A stretch of 64,000 bases of DNA from Pseudarthrobacter sp. ATCC 49987 (GTDB lineage: Bacteria; Actinomycetota; Actinomycetes; Actinomycetales; Micrococcaceae), in contig NZ_JAABNS010000001.1 in NCBI RefSeq assembly GCF_009928425.1, positions 2,170,001-2,234,000 on the forward strand. The letters run 5' to 3'. Shown here piece after piece: positions 12,102 to 19,258 of the stretch. The notes below the pieces were generated by a model, which saw only the letters and a program-made list of their open reading frames with translations, was not told where the DNA came from and did not search any database. The position numbers were made by a program, and so were the translations under genes. Positions within the stretch are counted from its first letter, which is position 1; every line of letters begins with the position of its first letter.

Positions 12102-12785
12102 TTACTGTCCGGGGACCTTCTGCGCGGGGGCGGGAACAGATCCCCCGTGGAGTTCGACTGCGGGGGCGGCCGGGGCGGCCGGGGCGGCCGGGGCGGCCGG
12201 GACGGCCGGCGGGGCAGCGGCTGCGGGGGCAGCAGCTGCCCCCGCCTCCGGCGGTTTGCGGTTTGCGAGCGGCTCTTTGACAGTGGCGGGCGGGACGACG
12301 CTGAGTTGTCCGGCCACGGCCGGAGCGGCGATGACTGCGCCGGGGGCGTCGCCCTTCACCGCGGGCTTGGCCTTGCCCGTGACGGTCAGGGTGGAAAGGT
12401 CGATCTGGCCCTTGGTGGTGGAGGCGACCATGCCCAGCTCGGTGGCCTTGGCGGCCAGGTTCTGCGGGGCGTCGAAGTTCTGCACCTGCTGGGTCAGGTC
12501 CTGGTTCTGCTTGGTCAGCGTGGACTGCTCCCCGCGCAGCTGCACCAGCTGGTACTGGGCGGTGGAAACGGAGATGTTGAGGACCAGCACGGCCATCAGC
12601 GCCACGGCGAGGAGGCCGAAGCACAGCACGACGAACGGCGCGCGGCGTTTGCGCGGGGCTGGCCGGACGAGGGAGAGCGGGGTCCGGGTTTTCCGGGAGG
12701 GGCCGGTGCCGGGAGTGATCCCGGGCAGGGCGCGGGCCGTCGCGCCTGTGGCAACGGGGAATCTGTTGACAGCGGCGGTGCTCAT
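12102..12785 (-). CDS. ftsL: FtsL-like divisome protein with Ala/Pro-rich tail
   Basis: Bitopic protein of 227 residues: basic cytoplasmic tail, one membrane helix (about 50-70, [20 protein letters not shown]), then a coiled-coil-prone stretch ([22 protein letters not shown]), followed by a low-complexity Ala/Pro tail. Size, topology and position between rsmH and ftsI match the mycobacterial FtsL (Rv2164c). The C-terminal tail is encoded partly by a near-perfect 9-bp repeat (bases about 12163-12215) giving PAA/APA triplets. FtsL proteins are too divergent for motif proof, so the call rests on synteny and architecture. It overlaps rsmH by 4 bp. Confidence 0.82.
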   Translation of the reverse strand: MSTAAVNRFPVATGATARALPGITPGTGPSRKTRTPLSLVRPAPRKRRAPFVVLCFGLLAVALMAVLVLNISVSTAQYQLVQLRGEQSTLTKQNQDLTQQVQNFDAPQNLAAKATELGMVASTTKGQIDLSTLTVTGKAKPAVKGDAPGAVIAAPAVAGQLSVVPPATVKEPLANRKPPEAGAAAAPAAAAPPAVPAAPAAPAAPAAPAVELHGGSVPAPAQKVPGQ

Positions 12786-13780
12786 GCGGCCCTCCTGGCT
12801 TTGATGCGTTCCACGGCGCGGAGCCTGGCGGAGGCGGCGCGTGGGTTCTCGGCGATTTCGGCGGCGGTGGGCACCTCGGTGCCCCTCGTCAGGGTTTTCA
12901 ACTCGGCCTTGTGCTCTTCCAGTTCCACCGGGAAACCGAGCGGCGCGGAGGATTTGGATCCTGCCTGGAAGAAGCCCTTCACGATCTTGTCCTCCAGCGA
13001 GTGGTAGGACATGACCACAACGCGGCCGCCGACGGCGATCGCACTGATGGCCGCGGGGACCGCACGTTCCAGCACGTCGAGTTCTTCGTTGACCTCGATC
13101 CGGAGCGCCTGGAAGGTGCGCTTCGCGGGGTGTCCGCCTGATTTCGCAGCGCCGGCGGGGACCACATCACGGATCTGCTCGACGAGCTCCCCCGTTGTGG
13201 TGAAGGGCTTCGCGGCGCGGGCGGTGACGATACGGTTGGCGATCCGGCCGGCGAACTTCTCTTCGCCCCACTTCCGGATGATCCGGACCAGGTCCTCTTC
13301 GCTGTAGTTGTTGACGACGTCGGCGGCAGTCTGCCCGCGGCTGGTGTCCATGCGCATGTCCAGCGGGGCGTCGAACGAGTACGCGAAGCCGCGCTCCCGC
13401 TCGTCCAGTTGGAGCGAGGAGACTCCGAGGTCCATGAGGACCCCATGGACTTCCTCGAAGCCGAGGTCCGCCAGGATGTCGGGGATTTCGTCATACACGG
13501 CGTGCACGAGGTCGATCCGGCCGGCGAAGGGCTTGAGGCGCTCCCCCGCGAGGGCCAGGGCTTCCTCGTCACGGTCGATGCCGATCAGGTGCAGGTCCGG
13601 GAAACGCTGCAGCATTGCCTCGGAGTGGCCGCCCATGCCGAGGGTGGCGTCAATGACGACGGGGGTCTCGCCGCGGCTGCGTGCCGCTTCGAATCCCGGT
13701 GCCAACAAATTGATGCACCGGTCCTTGAGGACCGGTACATGTCGTTCGGACGTAGGCTTCGACTGGTCAGGGTCCGTCAT
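12782..13780 (-). CDS. rsmH: 16S rRNA (cytosine(1402)-N(4))-methyltransferase
   Basis: SAM-dependent enzyme (MraW) that methylates C1402 of 16S rRNA. The start chosen is the ATG at 13780 ([18 protein letters not shown]), giving 332 residues; an upstream in-frame ATG at 13861 would add 27 basic residues without family support. Motifs are [13 protein letters not shown] at the N-terminus, the SAM-binding [27 protein letters not shown], and the C-terminal [14 protein letters not shown] and RAVERI blocks. It follows mraZ after a 196-bp gap containing an 8-bp perfect hairpin (13882-13889/13899-13906). Confidence 0.96.
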   Translation of the reverse strand: MTDPDQSKPTSERHVPVLKDRCINLLAPGFEAARSRGETPVVIDATLGMGGHSEAMLQRFPDLHLIGIDRDEEALALAGERLKPFAGRIDLVHAVYDEIPDILADLGFEEVHGVLMDLGVSSLQLDERERGFAYSFDAPLDMRMDTSRGQTAADVVNNYSEEDLVRIIRKWGEEKFAGRIANRIVTARAAKPFTTTGELVEQIRDVVPAGAAKSGGHPAKRTFQALRIEVNEELDVLERAVPAAISAIAVGGRVVVMSYHSLEDKIVKGFFQAGSKSSAPLGFPVELEEHKAELKTLTRGTEVPTAAEIAENPRAASARLRAVERIKARRAA

Positions 13781-13976
13781 GCCTGCGTCCTTTCGTTGTC
13801 CGGCTTGTTCGTGGAGTGCGGTTGCTGGCTTCGCGTGCCGCTTCTTGATCCAGATCCCCATCCGCGCCTACCCTGCGTCCGCCTGGCTCCGGGGAAGTGA
13901 GCCAGGAAAACAGCCGGATGGGCGGCTGGAGATCTCGATCAAGAATCGTGCAGTGCTGCTTGGTTGCGGTGGGGGT

Positions 13977-14405
13977 TCAGAGAATCCCCGGTATTGCGTC
14001 GTCGGTCTCCGAGAAGGCCGTTTCCTTTTCAGCGAGGTACTCGTTCCAGGCCTGGGCGTCCCAGATCTCCGCCCGGGTTCCTGCACCGATAACGGCGAGT
14101 TCCCGGCCGAGCCCTGCGTACTCCCGGAGCGCCGGCGGAATCGTCACGCGCCCCTGCTTGTCAGGCACCTCGTCGGAGGCTCCAGAGAGGAAAACGCGGA
14201 TGTAGTCGCGAGCCTGTTTGCTGGAGATTGGCGCCTCCCGCATTTGCTCGTGAACCCGGCCGAATTCCGCCTCACTGAAGACGTAGATGCAACGTTCCTG
14301 GCCCCTTGTGAGAACCAGTCCGCCAGCGAGCTCCTCGCGGAACTTGGCGGGAAGGATGATTCGACCTTTTTCGTCCAGACGCGGCGAGTGTGTGCCGAGA
14401 AACAC
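13977..14405 (-). CDS. mraZ: Transcriptional regulator MraZ
   Basis: DNA-binding protein of the AbrB/SpoVT-like MraZ family that controls the dcw operon from its first position. I choose the GTG at 14405, giving a 142-residue protein beginning [15 protein letters not shown], the conserved MraZ N-terminus; an in-frame start at 14456 would add 17 residues that families lack. The two half-repeats each contain a DxKGR/PxxxR motif: [14 protein letters not shown] near the N-terminus and [15 protein letters not shown] in the second half. The likely operator boxes lie about 65-100 bp upstream of this start. Confidence 0.95.
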   Translation of the reverse strand: MFLGTHSPRLDEKGRIILPAKFREELAGGLVLTRGQERCIYVFSEAEFGRVHEQMREAPISSKQARDYIRVFLSGASDEVPDKQGRVTIPPALREYAGLGRELAVIGAGTRAEIWDAQAWNEYLAEKETAFSETDDAIPGIL

Positions 14406-14470
14406 GGCCCACCGCCTGTCTGTTCGTAGGAAGCCCAACGTCCCCTGTGCTGCCACTACCCTCTTACGTC

Positions 14471-14502
14471 CTCCACATTACTCCACATCGCTCCACAGTC
14501 AA
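14471..14502 (-). promoter_or_regulatory. dcw promoter with three MraZ-type boxes
   Basis: On the minus strand, three perfect GTGGAG hexamers occupy 14496-14491, 14486-14481 and 14476-14471, exactly 10 bp apart. They overlap a plausible promoter: TTGACT (14502-14497), a 16-bp spacer and TAATGT (14480-14475). MraZ proteins are known to bind short direct repeats spaced by one helical turn upstream of mraZ and to repress their own operon. Identity of the binder is therefore an inference, but the geometry is what is expected. No other gene lies between these boxes and mraZ. Confidence 0.8.
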
Positions 14503-14581
14503 CGACACGCCGAAGGTTTCTGCGTCAATTTGTGGAACCACGCGCCGTCCAGTTCCCTGCAATGACAGGGACCTGGGCGTG

Positions 14582-14598
14582 GTGGTGGAAAGTGGAGG
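14582..14598 (+). repeat. 17-bp direct repeat, copy 1
   Basis: The sequence gtggtggaaagtggagg occurs here and again at 14767-14783, identical over 17 bp and 185 bp apart, in a region without genes. Each copy contains AAAGTGG and GTGGAG, which resemble MraZ half-sites, but in the opposite orientation to the operator boxes at 14471-14496. Function unknown. Confidence 0.75.
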
Positions 14599-14721
14599 GA
14601 TTGTGGCGGGCTGCGGCCGCCTGCCGGCCGGCGCGGGGCCAGGGCAGGGCCTCACCGGCCTGGGGCGGCACCCTGCGGCAGAAAAGCCCGCGTTCCGCGT
14701 TGTTTATGTGTCGCAAACAGA

Positions 14722-14747
14722 AAAAGACCCGCCGGAGCGGGTCTTTT
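14722..14747. terminator. Bidirectional intrinsic terminator
   Basis: Perfect 11-bp stem (14722-14732 with 14737-14747) around a cgga loop, flanked by A- and T-runs on the two sides. Read on the minus strand it ends transcription of the DUF3040 gene and insulates it from the dcw promoter downstream. Confidence 0.85.
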
Positions 14748-14766
14748 GTGCCACGTGGTGTTTCCT

Positions 14767-14783
14767 GTGGTGGAAAGTGGAGG
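14767..14783 (+). repeat. 17-bp direct repeat, copy 2
   Basis: Second exact copy of the repeat at 14582-14598. It lies between the terminator at 14722-14747 and the end of the DUF3040 gene. Together the two copies bracket the terminator. Confidence 0.75.
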
Positions 14784-14830
14784 AGAGTGATGGAAGGCTG
14801 CCGGCTGGGGAACGATGTGCCGATCCGCGA

Positions 14831-15202
14831 TCAGGGTTCGCCGCGGTGCCTCTCGTCCCAGCGTTCCTCAAGGTTGCCCATGAACGAACTCCTGGGCTTC
14901 CCCGGTTTCCGGGCAACGCCGGCGGCCTTGGACTTCCCGGCCCCACCGCGCATGGTGGCGTAGTAGACACCGGCGCCCATGACGACAAAGCCAAGCACTC
15001 CGACGAAGATGTTTTGGATCGTCACGCCCAACAGCAGGAGCACGACGCCGGCCAGTGTGGCCAGCACCCCGATCACCAGATGACGCGTTGACCATGAACG
15101 TCCCGCGTCCGAGCCCATCGAGCTGGCGAACTTGGGATCGTCCTCATGCAGCTGCTTCTCAAGTTGCTCCAGCAACTTCTGTTCGTGCTCCGAGAGCGGC
15201 AT
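14831..15202 (-). CDS. DUF3040 small membrane protein
   Basis: Protein of 123 residues. I start at the ATG at 15202, preceded by an AGGAGGT-like site (ttaaggaggtcgtg); the frame upstream has no homologous look. The N-terminus MPLSEHEQKLLEQLEKQL followed by DDPKFASS is the signature of the actinobacterial DUF3040 family. Two adjacent hydrophobic helices (about 44-64 and 67-88) follow, and a basic C-terminal tail ends in RWDERHRGEP. Members are often found near dinB and the dcw cluster; biochemical function is unknown. It is monocistronic here, with its own terminator. Confidence 0.9.
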   Translation of the reverse strand: MPLSEHEQKLLEQLEKQLHEDDPKFASSMGSDAGRSWSTRHLVIGVLATLAGVVLLLLGVTIQNIFVGVLGFVVMGAGVYYATMRGGAGKSKAAGVARKPGKPRSSFMGNLEERWDERHRGEP

Positions 15203-15479
15203 CACGACCTCCTTAAGTCGGCCAACGTCCAGACTGACGCGGCCAGTGTCCCTAAACCCACAACGTGCGGGCATCCCGCGTGGTTCCCATTCGCCGTCGT
15301 TGGTCGAACCGGGGGTACCACGGCCCCTTCCAGGGTGTTCAGCTGGTCATGCATTAGTCCGAACGCTCGATCCAGTCGTTCCAAACTTACGTATAAATAA
15401 GGATAGTTTGTTGCGCCCTGTTCTGAAAGATGCCAAACGTCCCCTTGACGTCATGAATGGGCTTGCTGGACTGTCCGGG

Positions 15480-16742
15480 TCAGCCCGGGGTGGTCCCGGG
15501 GTCCAGGAGCCGGGCAGGAAGCACCGATTTTGTGCCGAACTTCCGGGTCACCTGATCCAGGACCTGTTCAGCGGCGCGCCAGTTGTCGTCCCGGCGGTCA
15601 AGGCTCAACTGCAGTGGCGCCTGCGCCGCCTCCTCGAGGTGCTCGGCCCTGATGCCGACGAGCCGGACGGTCATGGGGCGGTCGCCGAGTGATTCCAGCA
15701 GCTGGACGGCGACGGCGTACAGCAACTGGGCGCTGTCGATCGGGGTGCCCACCGTGCGGCTCCGGGTGATCGTGGAGAAGTCCGCGTAGCGCAGCTTCAG
15801 GGCCACGGTGCGGGCGTGCATGCCGGCGCTGCGGAGCCGCTCCGCCGTCCGGTGCGAGAGGCGCAGCAGTTCCCGGTGCAGCAGCGCCTCGTCGGCTGTG
15901 TCCACGGCGAAGGTCTCTTCCGCGCCGATGCTTTTCTCGAGCCGGACGGGAGTGACCGGGCGGGGGTCAATCCCCCACGACAGCCGGTAGACGTGCTCTC
16001 CGGAAGCACCGAGCACCTTCCGGAGGGACGGCAGCGGGGACGCCGCGACATCCGCGACGGTCCGGATGCCCATCCGGGAGAGCACTTCGACGGTCTTGGC
16101 ACCGACACCCCAAAGGGCGCTGACCGGAAGGCTGTGCAGGTACGGGACAGTCTCCTCCGGACCGATGAGCAGCAGGCCGTTGGGCTTGCAGCGGGTCGAC
16201 GCGATCTTCGCCACGAACTTACTGGCCGCTATCCCCACGGACGCGGTGATGCCGAGTTCGCTGCGGACCCGGGTGCGGATAAGTTCGCCGATCTCGCGGG
16301 GCGGGCCAAGCCGCCGGATGGCTCCCCCGACGTCGAGGAAGGCCTCGTCCACGCTCAGTGGCTCCACGAGTTCGGTAATCGAGCCGAAGATGGCCATGAT
16401 CTGGCCGGACACCTCGTAGTACAGCTTGTGGCGGGGCTCGATGACGACGGCGGAGGGACACATCCGCATGGCAACCACCATCGGCATGGCCGACTTGACG
16501 CCGAATTTCCGGGCTTCGTAGGAGGCGGACAGCACGACGGAGCGGTCGGCGGGGTAGCCCACGATGACGGGCTTACCCACGAGTGCCGGGCGGCTGCGCA
16601 GTTCCACGGAGACAAAGAACGCGTCCATGTCCACGTGCATGATGCTGCTCCGCCGGAGCTCGCGTATTTCTGCTTCCCCGAGCCGCCGGGCTGCGCCCTG
16701 GGGAGACTGCTCCCGCTGCTGTTTGTCCTGGTCCGGCCCCAC
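15480..16742 (-). CDS. dinB: DNA polymerase IV (Y family)
   Basis: Translesion polymerase. The 420-residue protein begins its catalytic domain with SIMHVDMDAFFVSVE (first catalytic Asp), carries the SYEARKFGVKSAMP finger motif, the SVDEAFLDV palm motif with the second Asp/Glu pair, the GIAASKFVAKIAS helix-hairpin region and a little-finger domain. Unlike some mycobacterial copies all catalytic residues are present. No beta-clamp motif could be assigned with certainty at the C-terminus. No clear LexA box was seen upstream of its start. Confidence 0.95.
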   Translation of the reverse strand: MGPDQDKQQREQSPQGAARRLGEAEIRELRRSSIMHVDMDAFFVSVELRSRPALVGKPVIVGYPADRSVVLSASYEARKFGVKSAMPMVVAMRMCPSAVVIEPRHKLYYEVSGQIMAIFGSITELVEPLSVDEAFLDVGGAIRRLGPPREIGELIRTRVRSELGITASVGIAASKFVAKIASTRCKPNGLLLIGPEETVPYLHSLPVSALWGVGAKTVEVLSRMGIRTVADVAASPLPSLRKVLGASGEHVYRLSWGIDPRPVTPVRLEKSIGAEETFAVDTADEALLHRELLRLSHRTAERLRSAGMHARTVALKLRYADFSTITRSRTVGTPIDSAQLLYAVAVQLLESLGDRPMTVRLVGIRAEHLEEAAQAPLQLSLDRRDDNWRAAEQVLDQVTRKFGTKSVLPARLLDPGTTPG

Positions 16743-16816
16743 GTCTTCAATCCTATGCCCCGGGACTGACTAAACTGGAGGCTGCATCCGGCGTCAACAC
16801 CAGGAGGAAAGTCCCT

Positions 16817-17350
16817 GTGAAGGAATTTGGACAGCGCAAACGTGCTGCGGTAGCCGTTATGGCGGCGGGCACGCTGATGGCCCTGGCCGCCTGCACGCCC
16901 GCCAACCCCGGGACCGCTTCCTCGGGCTCCCCGTCAGCCTCGGCTGCGCCGTCCGCGGCCCGGCCCTCCAACACGGTGTCGGCAAGCCCCTCGGCGGAAC
17001 CCGGCACCTCGGCCACGGTCGGCGCCCTGGTCCCCGGCTTCCCGGAGAAGCTCCTGCCGGTGATGCCCGGGGCGAAGACTGTCTCCAGCAGCTTTGACAA
17101 GACCACGACGCCCGCCACCGTGGCGCTCGTCGCCAGCATCTCCGCGCCGTCGGCCGACGTCCTGGCCTTCTATACGAAGGAACTGGTAGCCCAGGGCTTC
17201 CAGGCCGTTCCGGGGGAAACCGTGGGCGCCGTCCCGTCCAAGGATTTCCTGCGCGGTGACAACGAAACGGTCAACATTTCGGTGATTGAAACCGCCGGCG
17301 TTTCCACGTTCACCATCGGCGCGAACGTCGCCGCCGAGTCCGTCAAGTGA
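16817..17350 (+). CDS. Secreted lipoprotein of unknown function
   Basis: 177 residues starting at a GTG preceded by a strong AGGAGG (caggaggaaagtccct). The N-terminus is a lipoprotein signal: basic start, hydrophobic core and lipobox LAAC (Cys about residue 28), so the mature protein should be lipid-anchored outside the membrane. A Ser/Ala/Pro linker of about 40 residues precedes a small folded domain (VPGFPEKLLPVMPGAKTVSSSF...). I do not recognise the domain. The stop overlaps the start of the polyprenyl synthetase gene (GTGA), so the two are cotranscribed. Confidence 0.8.
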   Translation: MKEFGQRKRAAVAVMAAGTLMALAACTPANPGTASSGSPSASAAPSAARPSNTVSASPSAEPGTSATVGALVPGFPEKLLPVMPGAKTVSSSFDKTTTPATVALVASISAPSADVLAFYTKELVAQGFQAVPGETVGAVPSKDFLRGDNETVNISVIETAGVSTFTIGANVAAESVK

Positions 17351-18441
17351 CCCTCGCGGAGCAGCTGCGCCTGGAACAGGCCGCCTACGTTGCCGCCGTC
17401 GCCGGAAAACTCACCGATTTCCTGGCCACCCGCCAGTCGGTGATGTCCTCGATCTCCCCGGACATCGATCCGCTGATGGGATCGATCTCGAACCTTGTCA
17501 CCGGCGGAAAGCGCCTGCGGGCGCTCATGTGCTACTGGGGCTGGCGGGGCGCCGGCGGCGAGGCAGGAGCCCATGAGGTGGTGACGGCGGGCTCGGCGCT
17601 GGAGCTTTTCCAGGCCGCGGCGCTGATCCACGACGACATCATCGACAGGTCGGACACCCGCAGGGGCGGACCCAGCGTGCACCGGCGCTTCAGCGAACTG
17701 CACGAGACGCAGGGCTGGGCGCTGGACAGCGAACGGTTCGGGCACGCGGCCGCGATCCTGACCGGGGATCTGTGCCTGTCCTTCAGCGAGGAATCGTTTA
17801 CCGAGATCGGGCAGAGTGCAGCCTCCGGAACCCGGGCACGGCTGATCTTCAACCTGATGCGCGCCGAGGTCATGGCAGGCCAGTACCTCGATATCCTCGA
17901 GGAAGTGGCCGGGCCGAGGCGAGACCGGGCCGGGGCCGTCAGCCGCGCCCAGTCCATCATCCGCTTCAAGTCGGCCAAGTACTCCACGGAGCATCCGCTG
18001 GCCTTGGGGGGCGCCCTGGCCGGCGCCCACGACGAGTTGCTCCGCGGCTACTCGGCGTTTGCCCTCCCGCTGGGCGAGGCCTTCCAGCTCCGCGACGACG
18101 TCCTTGGAGTCTTCGGCGACCCTGTCACCACCGGCAAACCGGCGGGAGACGATCTCCGAGAAGGCAAGCGGACGGTGCTGATCGCCTTCGCCCTGGACCT
18201 GGCCAGCCCGGTGGAGTCGGCGTTCATTGACGCGAAGCTGGGCAGCCCCGGGCTGGACGATGCCGACGTGGACGAAATCCGCCGCATCATCGCCGACTGC
18301 GGCGCACTCCAGGCCACGGAAGTACTCATCGAGGAATTCGGACACGCAGCGTTCACGGCCCTGGATCTCCTGCCGCTGGAGGAACTGCCCAAAACAGCGC
18401 TCCGGAAGCTCGCCGAGGCCACGGTCAGCCGAGCGGCCTGA
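17347..18441 (+). CDS. Polyprenyl diphosphate synthase (IdsA/GrcC family)
   Basis: Trans-isoprenyl diphosphate synthase making a linear prenyl diphosphate from IPP and an allylic starter. The 364-residue protein has the first aspartate-rich motif DDIIDRSD (about residue 96) with GGKRLRALM before it, and a second motif DDVLGVFGD with the following GKPAGDDLREGKRT. Product length cannot be read with confidence. The GTG start overlaps the lipoprotein stop. The position next to an Rv2175c-like gene and a Ser/Thr kinase matches M. tuberculosis idsA2 (Rv2173), so a menaquinone or lipid-carrier role is possible. Confidence 0.92.
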   Translation: MTLAEQLRLEQAAYVAAVAGKLTDFLATRQSVMSSISPDIDPLMGSISNLVTGGKRLRALMCYWGWRGAGGEAGAHEVVTAGSALELFQAAALIHDDIIDRSDTRRGGPSVHRRFSELHETQGWALDSERFGHAAAILTGDLCLSFSEESFTEIGQSAASGTRARLIFNLMRAEVMAGQYLDILEEVAGPRRDRAGAVSRAQSIIRFKSAKYSTEHPLALGGALAGAHDELLRGYSAFALPLGEAFQLRDDVLGVFGDPVTTGKPAGDDLREGKRTVLIAFALDLASPVESAFIDAKLGSPGLDDADVDEIRRIIADCGALQATEVLIEEFGHAAFTALDLLPLEELPKTALRKLAEATVSRAA

Positions 18442-18492
18442 CCAGCCTGAGCCGACACTGCCCGCCGGACCGGGATCCCCACGGATACAGAC

Positions 18493-18535
18493 AACGCAGG
18501 CCCCGCACCTCGTATCGAGGTACAGGGCCTGCGTT
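18493..18535. terminator. Intrinsic terminator after polyprenyl synthase gene
   Basis: Stem aacgcaggccc (18493-18503) pairs with gggcctgcgtt (18525-18535), with a second inner stem acctcg/cgaggt, followed by tagttt. It ends the lipoprotein-idsA transcript. Confidence 0.8.
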
Positions 18536-18542
18536 AGTTTAG

Positions 18543-18606
18543 GACTGCGTCAGCTGCAGACTGCGTCAGCCAGAGTCTGCGTCAGCCAGAGTCTGCGTCG
18601 GCCAAA
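18543..18606. repeat. Four tandem 16-bp repeats
   Basis: Four back-to-back 16-mers with core CTGCGTCAGC: 18543-18558, 18559-18574, 18575-18590 and 18591-18606, differing at 1-4 positions. They fill the space between the terminator of the polyprenyl synthase gene and the end of the convergent Rv2175c-like gene. Function unknown; no open frame uses them. Confidence 0.85.
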
Positions 18607-18626
18607 GACGGGTACGGTGTTTGCGG

Positions 18627-18980
18627 CTACCAGGCCAGGGACTGCGCCCGGCGCCGGATTTCCGTTTTGCGGCCCTCACGCAGGGCATCGATCGGGCGGC
18701 CGCGCAGGGATTCATCGGGCGTAAACAGCCAGGTAATGAGTTCCTCGTCGGAATAACCGGCGTCGGCGAGGACCACAATCGTTCCCTTAAGGCTCTCAAC
18801 GGCGTGGCCGTCCTGGATGAATTCCGCAGGAACGCAGCGGATCCGGCGTTCGCCTACGCGCAATGCCGCCAACGCCCGTTCGTCCAGGAGCGCATGGACC
18901 TTGGTAATTGAAACGTTCAGAAGCTGTGCGACATCGGGCAGGGGCAGCCATTCGCCCACAAGGCTTTCTACATTACTCAC
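18627..18980 (-). CDS. Rv2175c-family DNA-binding protein
   Basis: 117 residues with an N-terminal winged-helix/helix-turn-helix stretch (WLPLPDVAQLLNVSITKVHALL) and a C-terminal block GYSDEELITWLFTPDESL...RPIDAL...RRRAQSLAW that matches the C-terminal half of M. tuberculosis Rv2175c as I remember it. Rv2175c is a DNA-binding substrate of the kinase PknL, and a Ser/Thr kinase gene lies 1.8 kb away here. The N-terminal tail of the mycobacterial protein, which carries the phosphorylated threonine, is absent. Targets are unknown. Confidence 0.85.
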   Translation of the reverse strand: MSNVESLVGEWLPLPDVAQLLNVSITKVHALLDERALAALRVGERRIRCVPAEFIQDGHAVESLKGTIVVLADAGYSDEELITWLFTPDESLRGRPIDALREGRKTEIRRRAQSLAW

Positions 18981-19060
18981 GGATCAAGATTGCCATGCCG
19001 GCAGCCCCTGCGCCTAGTCGACGCCCGCCCGTTAAATTGCGGATGTCCGGACGCCGCTTC

Positions 19061-19086
19061 CGGCCGCGGCCGCGGCTCCGCGGCCG
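19061..19086 (+). other. GC hairpin upstream of the LysM gene
   Basis: A perfect 9-bp stem (cggccgcgg at 19061-19069 with ccgcggccg at 19078-19086) lies in the intergenic region between the divergent Rv2175c-like and LysM genes. No T-run follows, so it is not an obvious terminator. The -10-like GATAAT at 19131-19136 lies just downstream. Confidence 0.4.
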
Positions 19087-19153
19087 ACACTCCACAAATA
19101 CTTGTTTGCGGAACGTCAAACAGTTCTTGTGATAATTCCCAATTCATGAGAGA

Positions 19154-19216
19154 TTCACATAGATCACATTTGTAACAGCAATAACTTGAGTCACACTGGT
19201 AACACCAGTAACGCCG
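19154..19216 (+). promoter_or_regulatory. Seven-unit GTnAC direct-repeat array (MtrA-box-like)
   Basis: Seven consecutive 9-bp units starting at 19154 each have T-A/C-A-C at positions 2-5: TTCAC, ATCAC, GTAAC, ATAAC, GTCAC, GTAAC, GTAAC. Direct repeats of GTnAC with a 9-bp period are the reported recognition pattern of the actinobacterial response regulator MtrA, which controls cell-wall hydrolase genes. The array ends 42 bp before the LysM/transglycosylase start. The binder is inferred. Confidence 0.65.
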
Positions 19217-19258
19217 GCCAGACCCGCAGCGATCGCCGCTGAGAAGAGGACCTTTCCC

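Noticed and set aside
15361..15381. LexA or ECF-sigma site (GAACG-n11-CGTTC) near the DUF3040 promoter
   Set aside because: Spacing fits neither the SOS box nor a GGAAC/CGTT sigma promoter, and dinB starts 1.3 kb away at the other end of its gene.
18543..18606. CRISPR array
   Set aside because: The repeats are 16 bp without spacers, so this is a simple tandem repeat; no cas genes are present anywhere in the window.
18981..19258. c-di-AMP (ydaO-type) riboswitch upstream of the LysM gene
   Set aside because: Such switches occur before actinobacterial cell-wall hydrolase genes, but none of the conserved riboswitch blocks could be found here; the region is explained better by the GTnAC array.
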